A program made the position numbers and the translations under genes. Positions 1 to 5,824 of a stretch of 6,525 nt of DNA are shown piece after piece. Each line of letters begins with the position of its first letter. Positions within the stretch are counted from its first letter, which is position 1. The notes under the pieces were generated by a model. That model was not told the origin of the DNA. It was given only the letters and a program-made list of their open reading frames with translations, and searched no databases. The DNA comes from Candidatus Omnitrophota bacterium (GTDB lineage: Bacteria > Omnitrophota > Gorgyraeia > Zapsychrales > Fredricksoniimonadaceae): the NCBI GenBank assembly GCA_016789035.1, contig JAEUSC010000157.1, positions 1-6,525 on the forward strand. Reading direction: 5' to 3'.

Positions 1-197
1 CTATCTTAAAATATGATGGGATTTGTCATCCTAAATATATCGAGAAATTTTGCCGATACGCAAATATTACCGTTGAAGAATTTTGGAAAGTGGTCGAGTC
101 ATATCGAAACAAAGACATTGTTCATAAAGGTCCTGACGGAAAATACTTCGTCAACGGGCTCGAAGGATATGTGAATTCGTTGAGGCAGAAGATATGA
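1..197 (+). CDS. N-acetyl sugar amidotransferase, C-terminal fragment (WbpG/PseA type)
   Basis: Only the last 64 codons are present (first full codon at 3, TGA at 195-197); the gene begins before the window. The visible tail has the ending usual for WbpG/PseA amidotransferases: a lysine-rich KYDGICHPKYIEKF stretch, then a short acidic helix around ITVEEFWKVVESYRNKDI and a KGPDGKYFVNGL close. Enzymes of this family are ATP-dependent cytoplasmic proteins that convert the N-acetyl group of a sugar or nonulosonic acid into an acetamidino group with ammonia supplied by HisH/HisF. The stop overlaps the hisH start in an ATGA arrangement, so the genes are probably translationally coupled. It is clearly not a copy of the second amidotransferase at 1715-2968, because its tail is shorter and aligns only loosely. 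The catalytic PP-loop and zinc cysteines lie outside the window, so activity cannot be judged. Family call is fairly sure; the substrate is unknown. Confidence 0.8.
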   Translation, partial: ILKYDGICHPKYIEKFCRYANITVEEFWKVVESYRNKDIVHKGPDGKYFVNGLEGYVNSLRQKI

Positions 198-847
198 AAC
201 ATTCAAATAAGATATTGATTATCGATTACGGTATCGGTAATCATCAATCTGTAGCTAATGCCCTGGACTTTCTTGGTTACGATTTTGAACTTTCAGGGGA
301 ACTTAAGGCAATTCGAGAGGCCGCGGCATATGTATTGCCGGGTGTGGGCGCGATCGGCGAAGCCATGAAGAATCTCCAACAGCGTAATATCATTGAGCCG
401 TTGAGCCAGGAAGTCCTGGGTCGAAAGAAACCTATTCTGGGGATTTGTCTGGGAATGCAAATGATGGCGGAATTTTCTGAAGAAGGGGGACACCATCCCT
501 CACTGGGATGGATTCCGGGACGCGTGGTGAAGCTTGCTCCTGAATCGGGATATCGTGTTCCACACGTCGGTTGGAATACAGTTCATATTCATCAACGAAA
601 TCCATTGTTTACTAAAGTTGATGAAGGCGCCAATTTTTATTTTGATCATAGCTACCACTTTGTCTGCGATGAGAAATATGTTGCCGGCAGTTGTTCTTAC
701 GGTGGCTTGATGACCTCAGCCGTGAGAAAAGACAATATATTTGGCGTTCAGTTTCATCCCGAGAAAAGTCAAAATAACGGGCTAAAGGTGTTTCGATCAT
801 TCTTCAATTACGTGGAAGATTTACAAAGATCGGAGGCCTATGTTTAA
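194..847 (+). CDS. hisH: HisH-type glutamine amidotransferase subunit (acetamidino-sugar pathway)
   Basis: Class I glutamine amidotransferase of 217 residues, the usual HisH size (about 200-220). It hydrolyses glutamine and passes ammonia to the partner HisF. The catalytic triad is visible: Cys85 in the nucleophile elbow GICLGMQ, and His188 and Glu190 in FHPEKS. Other family marks are DYGIGN near residue 11, LPGVGAIG at 48-55, and HVGWN at 124-128. The ATG at 194 has GAGG eight bases upstream and overlaps the preceding stop (ATGA); its own TAA (845-847) overlaps the hisF start by 8 nt. No histidine genes are nearby, and the neighbours are sugar amidotransferases, so this is inferred to be the HisH2-type paralogue that feeds sugar amidination (as in the P. 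aeruginosa wbp O-antigen locus) and not the histidine-pathway enzyme. The fold and activity are near certain; the pathway assignment rests on context and on the HisF partner. Confidence 0.93.
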   Translation: MKHSNKILIIDYGIGNHQSVANALDFLGYDFELSGELKAIREAAAYVLPGVGAIGEAMKNLQQRNIIEPLSQEVLGRKKPILGICLGMQMMAEFSEEGGHHPSLGWIPGRVVKLAPESGYRVPHVGWNTVHIHQRNPLFTKVDEGANFYFDHSYHFVCDEKYVAGSCSYGGLMTSAVRKDNIFGVQFHPEKSQNNGLKVFRSFFNYVEDLQRSEAYV

Positions 848-1271
848 AAAACGTCTAACAGCGTGTGTGCTGGTTCAAAACGGTTGGGTAGTGCAAAGCA
901 TTGGTTTTAAGAGATATCTTCCCATTGGAACATTGGATGTGACTATCGAGTTTTTGAACAAGTGGGGGATCGATGAGATCATAATTCTCGATATCGATGC
1001 GACCGTTCAAGGTCGCCAGCCGGATTTTGAGCGTATCAAACGCATTTCAAAAAAGAACTTTGCACCTTTGGCTGTGGGAGGTGGCATTCGTGATGTCGAA
1101 GATATGCGGCATCTGGTCCATTCGGGGGCGGATAAGATTGTTGTAAATACGGTGGCTCTTGATTGCCCCAAGATCATCACCTCAGGCGCAGACATTTTTG
1201 GCGCCCAGTGCATTGTCGTCTCGATGGACGTCCGTCGACATCCAGATGTCCGCTATGATGTTTATCGATAT

Positions 1272-1274
1272 TAG
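1272..1274 (+). other. In-frame amber codon within hisF
   Basis: Codon 145 of hisF is TAG, flanked by TAT and GCT. The frame on both sides is the same, so no insertion or deletion is involved. A single base change from several sense codons (TCG, CAG, AAG, GAG, TGG, TTG, TAC or TAT) would explain it; Ser is attractive because related proteins, as I recall them, have a small residue or Gly here. No start codon with a good ribosome binding site lies immediately downstream. Confidence 0.9.
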
Positions 1275-1703
1275 GCTAATAAGGCCACAGGCAAGGATCC
1301 TGTCCGCTGGGCCAAGGAGGTTGAAGCGCTGGGGGCCGGTGAAATATTTTTGAATGCGGTCGACCGGGACGGGGCCAAGCAGGGATATGATATTGACCTT
1401 ATCCAGCGTGTTGCCCAAGCTGTCGGGATTCCTGTCATTGCCTGCGGCGGAGTCGGATCAGCCCAGCATGTATTGCAAGGGGCAACAAAGACCGCGGCCT
1501 CGGCTTTAGCCGTGGGAAACTTTTTGAACTTTACGGAACAAAGTCCTTTGTTGATAAAAGCCTATTTGGCCCAGCAGGGTATTGATGTGCGGATGGACAC
1601 CTATGCGAATTTCAAAGGTCATGCGCTGGATCAGGATTTTGGACGTTTAACAAAGAAATCGGATGAGGTACTAGATAAACTCCGTTTTGTATACCATCCT
1701 GAA

Positions 1704-1707
1704 GAGG
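1704..1707 (+). promoter_or_regulatory. Ribosome binding site that sets the start of the second amidotransferase
   Basis: GAGG lies seven bases before the ATG at 1715. This favours that ATG over the in-frame TTG one codon earlier (1712), and gives a TGATG junction with the hisF stop, an arrangement typical of translational coupling by termination and restart. Confidence 0.6.
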
Positions 1708-1714
1708 TCATTTG

Positions 1715-2968
1715 ATGCAATATTGCACACGTTGTTTGTATCCGGGCAATCATCCGTTGGGAATAACTTTCGACGATCAAGGCGTCTGCAGCGGCTGCCG
1801 CGTGCATGAGGAGAAGGATGTTCTTGATTGGGAAGAGCGGTCCCAGCGATTGGTCAAAATTTTTGACGCATTTCGTTCACGGTCCGGACGAAATTACGAT
1901 TGCATCATCCCGGTCTCGGGTGCGCGCGATTCGCATTTTATTGTGCACACCGTCCGTCATGTCTATAAAATGCGGCCGCTTTTAGTAACCTACAACAAAC
2001 ATTACAACACGCAACTGGGTATCCGCAATCTTGCGTATCTGCGTTCTTTGATTGGCGCCGATATCCTAACATCTACGATCTCCCCTCAGACAGTTAAGAA
2101 GATGACAAGAATATCCTTAAAGAAGCTGGCCAGTATGTATTGGCATTGCATTGTCGGACAGGCAGTCTTTCCTGTTCAGACCGCTGTGCGTTTCAAAGTT
2201 CCTCTGATTGTGTGGGGTGCGCATCAAGGCTGTGATCAAGTGGGAATGTATTCGCACCTTGATGAAGTGGAAATGACCCGGCGCTATCGCAAGGATCATG
2301 ATTTTATGGGCATGGAAGCGGAAGACTTGATCCAGGGAGAGGACATCGATGACCGTGATGTAAAACCATTTTGTTATCCGCATGATAAGGAATTGGAAAG
2401 CGTGGGTGTCCGTGGGATTTTTCTAAGCAATTACATCCGATGGGACACCAAGAGACAGCATGAGGATATGTTAAAGATTTATAAATATGAAACAGCTCTG
2501 CAGCATCGGACCTTTGACACCTATAATGACGTAGATTGTTTTCATTATTCCGATCTTCATGATTACATTAAATTTCTCAAGTGGGGCTATGGCAAAGCCA
2601 CCGACCATGCCTGTCGTGAAATCCGTCTAAAACGTCTCACGCGCGAAGAAGGAATCGATCTTGTGGAGAAATATCAAAATAAACTGCCAGATCCGGAATC
2701 ACTGGCTTTGTTCTTAAACTGGCTTGGTATCAAAAAGGAAGAACTGTTCGATGATATTGATGCCCGACGCGATCCTCGTGTATGGAAAAAGCGTTCCGAC
2801 GGCCAATGGCAATTGCTGGATTCCGTGATCAACCATCGCAGAGATTCGGGCATAGATAGCGTGCGATTGACCAAAAAAGAGGATTGCGAATTTTCGATCA
2901 CTCCGTCAAAAGATCCCTGGATCAAAGATGATCAGTATGTGCTTGTGGGACGAGGATGGGTAGATTAA
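1715..2968 (+). CDS. N-acetyl sugar amidotransferase (WbpG/PseA-like PP-loop enzyme), second copy
   Basis: 417 residues. The N terminus has the family's zinc-binding pattern: Cys4 and Cys7 in CTRC, Cys25 and Cys28 in CSGC. The ATP-binding PP-loop follows at 66-73 as PVSGARDS, where the usual motif is SGGxDS; Ala70 replaces the second glycine. Later conserved-looking blocks are LLVTYNKHYNT (89-99), VWGAHQG (166-172), EMTRRYRKDHDFMG (186-199), NYIRWD (239-244) and TDHACREIR (296-304). The reaction inferred from the family is ATP-dependent conversion of a sugar N-acetyl group to acetamidino, with ammonia from HisH/HisF. Compared with the fragment at 1-197, it carries about 50 additional C-terminal residues ending in DDQYVLVGRGWVD, so it belongs to a different subgroup. 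ATG at 1715 is preferred over TTG at 1712. It overlaps hisF by 1 nt and ends TAA two bases before the next gene's preferred start. Family assignment is strong; the sugar substrate is not known. Confidence 0.88.
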   Translation: MQYCTRCLYPGNHPLGITFDDQGVCSGCRVHEEKDVLDWEERSQRLVKIFDAFRSRSGRNYDCIIPVSGARDSHFIVHTVRHVYKMRPLLVTYNKHYNTQLGIRNLAYLRSLIGADILTSTISPQTVKKMTRISLKKLASMYWHCIVGQAVFPVQTAVRFKVPLIVWGAHQGCDQVGMYSHLDEVEMTRRYRKDHDFMGMEAEDLIQGEDIDDRDVKPFCYPHDKELESVGVRGIFLSNYIRWDTKRQHEDMLKIYKYETALQHRTFDTYNDVDCFHYSDLHDYIKFLKWGYGKATDHACREIRLKRLTREEGIDLVEKYQNKLPDPESLALFLNWLGIKKEELFDDIDARRDPRVWKKRSDGQWQLLDSVINHRRDSGIDSVRLTKKEDCEFSITPSKDPWIKDDQYVLVGRGWVD

Positions 2969-2970
2969 AT

Positions 2971-4590
2971 ATGAATGTCATACTTGAGTTTACTACACAT
3001 AATTACCGCACCTATCATAGCGCTGCCAAACGTCTAAAGGAGATCTGTCCTGAAAGCCGTTTTGCAGGGTTTGTAGGCATCGCCCCGGGCGGAGATCATG
3101 CTTACGAATTTCTCAAGAATCAAAAGGAGATTAGTTATGAATTCCTTTTGCTGCGCCATGAACTCAATAAACAAGCGCTCGCTGATGAAATTGATCACGA
3201 TGGTTTGAGAAAATTTGAAGAACGGTTGCCGCATAAAAGTTTATGGCGTTTGGTGTCCGCAGACCGTCAATGGGGGCACGCATATGTTCATGGAGTATAC
3301 AATAAAAAGACAAGGATTATGGAGAAGTCCAACCGTGAGAATATTTTGAGGATTTTCAGCGGCTTGTATAAACGTTTAGGCAAGATATTCGATGAGTTCG
3401 GTGTGGATCTTTTTTTACCGGCCATGTGTATGGGATCCATTGACGTCTATATTCTAGAGGAGTTGTGCCGTGAACGAGGCATTCCTTACGTCGTTGCCAA
3501 TACTATGAGAATAAAGGAGTATTTCGCGTTCGCGTCGGATGTGACGATGATGATGCCCCATATCAATGAAACGTATCAAAAAATTTCCGCGCTCAAAGAT
3601 TCTGTCCACTTAGAATCGGCGACAAATCTTTATCAAGAGTTGATAAAAAGTTTGGGCATTAATCTTCATGTGGATCAACAGCTTCCGATTCACCAATTGG
3701 TAAAGAGCCAGAAAATCTCAAGAGGACAAATGATGTTTGAGTGCGCCCGTGCCGCGGTCGGAGCGCTGAAAAACTGGATTACCATGGCCAATTTGAATCT
3801 TTCCGGAGATACCCGCGGACAACACTATCGATTAGATGTTCTCGGGGACAATATCCGGCTGGCGGTTGGAATGCCTTATCAGAAATATAAATTGCTAAAG
3901 GCCGATTTTGGAGAAAGGCCTTCCTCGGGCGAGAAGTACATTTACTATCCGCTTCATGTCAATCCGGAATACTCAACCAACTTTCAGGGTACTTTGTGGA
4001 TGAATCAGCTGTACACCATTGAGCTCTTATCCAAGAGTATTCCTCATGATTGGACGGTGTGTGTGAAAGAACATCCGGCCATGTTGATTGCACGCGTGCG
4101 CCCTCAGGCCTTTTACGACAAAATCAGACAATTTCCAAATGTCCGGATTGTTCCTCTTTCTATGCCGGGAGATGATTTGATTAAAGGCGCCCAAATGGTA
4201 GCGGTGGTGACGGGAACGACGGGATGGGAGGCCATCTTGCACGGCAAGCCGGTTATTTCGTTTGTTGAAAATTTCTTTGATGTTTTAGGCCTTTCCGCCC
4301 GTTGTACCTCTATTGAGAATTTCTCTCGCGAGCTCCATGATGAGCTGCATCGCTGTGCCTCTACAACGGTCCTTGAGCGCAAAAAGAGGATCATCAATTA
4401 TCTGGCGGCCGTTTTGGAACATGCGTTTACCGTAACCTATCCTATGCAGTTTTGTAATGAACCAGGTACCCCGGAACAGTATGAGCTAAGCGGCCGGGAA
4501 ATGGCAGATGCTCTGGTCAAACATTTGGAACGTATTGGATTTTTATCTCTACATCAGGGACGGCAAAAATTGGAACCGATCAAATCATAA
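2971..4590 (+). CDS. Capsule polysaccharide biosynthesis-type glycosyltransferase (GT-B like)
   Basis: 539 residues from ATG 2971; an in-frame ATG at 2956 would add five residues (MGRLN) and a 13-nt overlap with the previous gene. I prefer 2971 because MNVILEF forms a natural first beta strand, but the upstream ribosome sites are weak for both. The C-terminal half shows the pattern of capsule synthesis (KpsS/KpsC-like, Capsule_synth) transferases: YIYYPLHVNPEYST at 323-336, the donor-site-like KEHP at 366-369, a LSMPGDDLIKGA segment, and TGTTGWEAILHGKPVI at 414-429. The N-terminal half has a Rossmann-like pattern (DLFLPAMCMGSIDVY at 146-160, IPYVVANTMRIKEYF at 171-185). No signal peptide or membrane helix is seen, so it is probably a cytoplasmic protein at the membrane face. 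Its likely job is transfer of a sugar during capsule, O-antigen or glycan assembly; donor and acceptor cannot be read from sequence. It sits directly behind the amidotransferase and 14 nt before the dioxygenase. Confidence 0.75.
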   Translation: MNVILEFTTHNYRTYHSAAKRLKEICPESRFAGFVGIAPGGDHAYEFLKNQKEISYEFLLLRHELNKQALADEIDHDGLRKFEERLPHKSLWRLVSADRQWGHAYVHGVYNKKTRIMEKSNRENILRIFSGLYKRLGKIFDEFGVDLFLPAMCMGSIDVYILEELCRERGIPYVVANTMRIKEYFAFASDVTMMMPHINETYQKISALKDSVHLESATNLYQELIKSLGINLHVDQQLPIHQLVKSQKISRGQMMFECARAAVGALKNWITMANLNLSGDTRGQHYRLDVLGDNIRLAVGMPYQKYKLLKADFGERPSSGEKYIYYPLHVNPEYSTNFQGTLWMNQLYTIELLSKSIPHDWTVCVKEHPAMLIARVRPQAFYDKIRQFPNVRIVPLSMPGDDLIKGAQMVAVVTGTTGWEAILHGKPVISFVENFFDVLGLSARCTSIENFSRELHDELHRCASTTVLERKKRIINYLAAVLEHAFTVTYPMQFCNEPGTPEQYELSGREMADALVKHLERIGFLSLHQGRQKLEPIKS

Positions 4591-4604
4591 ACAGGAGAAA
4601 ATCT

Positions 4605-5558
4605 ATGTCGAACATCTTAATTGATACAGTCAAGCCCGTTTTGAAATCAGCACGTCTGGGATATTTAAACGCCCGTCAATCCGTGACCGGCGCATCGGTC
4701 AGCTTGGTGAATTTTGGGTCGGCCATGATGAGGTCAACGACCATGAACTTTTTTACGCCTCCAGGATTTCGTCAGGAAAATTACGACTCACGAGCGGACA
4801 AGCTGCGAAATGATTGCTATGTGACCATGCCTGATTTCTATGAGCCTCAATTGATCCGCGAAGTTCATGAACAGTTTAAGAAAGCGATTACCAATGAATC
4901 GTTGATCACGAATCACGGGTATTCCCGGACGATCAAAAATATGGAAAAAATGGATGAGTATATCCCGTCTATGGTGAAACTTCTTCGTCATGAAGGGCTT
5001 AAGCGCATCATGCACAGCTTTTACAATTCGTATTTTAATCTGACATCTGTGTCAGCAACCAGGCTTTATCCGGTTCCGGAGAAGGACCGCACGCCTGAGC
5101 ATTTGCTTTCTGCCGTTTGGCATTGCGATGACGTCCCTGTTGATTTAGTCCATCTGGTTGTTTATCTACACGATGTCACACCTGCGCATGGACCTACAAA
5201 ATTGGTTTCAAGAAAACGCACTAGAGAGCTAATGCGGATGGGGTACGGCCGGCGTTACGAGATCGGAATTCCACAAAATGTGCTGGAAGACGAAAAATAT
5301 GTAAAGGACCTTTCTTCCAAAGCCGGCACTGCGCATTTAATGCTGCCATGTTTAACATTACACCGGGCCGGCATTCCGAATGATGGATTGATCCGCGACT
5401 CTTTGTTTTTTTCGTTTCGTCCAGGGCTTGAGCATCAGCAGTTTAATCGGCTTTCGCCGATTAAAAGAAAAATGTACCCCGTCCTTCAGAATCTGGGAGA
5501 AAACCGTCTCTATGCCGGAGGCAAGTTGTTCGGAAGACGAACGTTTATCTATGCTTAA
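4605..5558 (+). CDS. Phytanoyl-CoA dioxygenase (PhyH) family protein
   Basis: 317 residues, a normal length for the family. PhyH enzymes are cytoplasmic Fe(II)/2-oxoglutarate-dependent oxygenases that hydroxylate or otherwise oxidise a small molecule. The expected metal and cosubstrate ligands can be picked out: His173-x-Asp175 in WHCDD, a distal His253 in LTLHRAG, and Arg264, eleven residues later, as the candidate 2-oxoglutarate-binding residue; the spacing agrees with the family. Further strands are HLVVYLHDVTPAHGPTKLV (183-201) and DSLFFSFRP (265-273). The first 50 or so residues are not recognisable and precede the fold. The ATG has AGGAG (4593-4597) at seven bases, the clearest ribosome site in the window. 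It is the last gene of the closely packed run, so it may tailor the amidino sugar or another glycan precursor; this is inferred from position only. TAA at 5556-5558. Confidence 0.82.
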   Translation: MSNILIDTVKPVLKSARLGYLNARQSVTGASVSLVNFGSAMMRSTTMNFFTPPGFRQENYDSRADKLRNDCYVTMPDFYEPQLIREVHEQFKKAITNESLITNHGYSRTIKNMEKMDEYIPSMVKLLRHEGLKRIMHSFYNSYFNLTSVSATRLYPVPEKDRTPEHLLSAVWHCDDVPVDLVHLVVYLHDVTPAHGPTKLVSRKRTRELMRMGYGRRYEIGIPQNVLEDEKYVKDLSSKAGTAHLMLPCLTLHRAGIPNDGLIRDSLFFSFRPGLEHQQFNRLSPIKRKMYPVLQNLGENRLYAGGKLFGRRTFIYA

Positions 5559-5622
5559 TTAGCGATCGGAGGAATGGACGTCTTTAATCTTTCCGGTTGT
5601 CGCGCAGTGGATTTGATGTGAT

Positions 5623-5648
5623 CTCATCGATGGCCCTGGGGGGATGAG
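5623..5648 (+). terminator. Inverted repeat, possible weak transcription terminator
   Basis: CTCATC at 5623-5628 is matched by GATGAG at 5643-5648, with a GC-rich 14-base interior that could pair further through CCC and GGG. It lies 64 nt after the dioxygenase stop. No run of T follows directly (only TTTT at 5667-5670), so it is not a classical intrinsic terminator. Confidence 0.2.
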
Positions 5649-5814
5649 GCCGACGGCCGGCGGGAATTTTGATAGGTCATTCGGGCGTGTCGATGTGCTC
5701 ATTTGGCGTTAAACATTATCACAATTGTTGGGTGTCCATTTGAATTAAAGAGCGAGAGATTCCTCGGCGAATGTTGTTTTGTTGTGGACTAATTTGAGAG
5801 CTTATATAAAGAGC

Positions 5815-5818
5815 GGAG
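5815..5818 (+). promoter_or_regulatory. Ribosome binding site for the GTG start of the ABC exporter
   Basis: GGAG lies six bases before GTG at 5825. An in-frame TAA at 5807-5809 closes the frame upstream and the first in-frame ATG is not until 5948, inside the first predicted membrane helix, so GTG is the best start. TTG at 5819 is the only upstream alternative, and it is too close to the site. Confidence 0.6.
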
Positions 5819-5824
5819 TTGAGA

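Larger units (their letters stand above)
840..1715 (+). pseudogene. hisF: HisF2/AglZ-type acetamidino modification protein interrupted by an in-frame TAG
   Basis: A (beta-alpha)8-barrel synthase subunit of the HisF family that receives ammonia from HisH. The frame runs 144 codons to TAG at 1272-1274, then continues without any frame change for 146 codons to TGA at 1713-1715 (291 positions counting the TAG). Both halves are well conserved: LDIDAT at 50-55, VGGGIRD at 79-85, SMD at 128-130, then after the TAG KATGKDPVRWAKEVE, VDRDGA, IACGGVGSA at 200-208, and NFTEQSP. Numbering matches histidine-pathway HisF at the N terminus: Leu11 replaces the first catalytic Asp, while Asp130 is kept, as expected of HisF2/AglZ paralogues in acetamidino-sugar loci. 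The C terminus extends some 40 residues past normal HisF, ending in LRFVYHPEEVI. GGAGG (832-836) precedes the ATG, with an 8-nt overlap with hisH. The TAG falls in the loop after strand 5, where homologues have a variable residue before KxTG. Whether it is a pseudogene, a sequence error or a read-through gene is open. Confidence 0.88.
5559..5824 (+). other. Non-coding gap between the amidino-sugar operon and the ABC exporter
   Basis: The only sizeable gap in the window. No protein-like reading frame on either strand: the longest starts, at 5574 and 5644, give 15 and 22 codons without family resemblance. The first half has a GC-rich patch (about 5628-5664), and the second half is AT-rich and holds the perfect 8-base palindrome ACAATTGT at 5721-5728. 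It may carry the end of the upstream transcript and a promoter for the exporter, but I see no convincing signal for either. Confidence 0.6.

Noticed and set aside
1272..1274. A frameshift as the cause of the hisF break
   Set aside because: Positions 840 and 1350 are in the same frame and the codons from 1275 onward read as HisF (ANKATGKDP), so no base is gained or lost.
1159..1418. Short overlapping reading frames on both strands across the hisF interruption
   Set aside because: They have no family resemblance, lie in other frames of conserved HisF sequence, and conserved HisF coding runs straight through in one frame.
194..1715. A histidine biosynthesis operon
   Set aside because: No other his genes are present, HisF has Leu in place of the first catalytic Asp, and amidotransferases lie on both sides.
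5574..5621. Small frame MDVFNLSGCRAVDLM after GGAGGA
   Set aside because: The ribosome site is one base from the ATG, the peptide is 15 residues, and there is no conservation cue.
5782..5810. Promoter-like TTGTGG, 17 bases, TATAAA before the exporter
   Set aside because: The -35 element matches only half of the consensus, and transcription would begin at about 5817, inside the ribosome binding site of the GTG start, so it would leave no usable leader.
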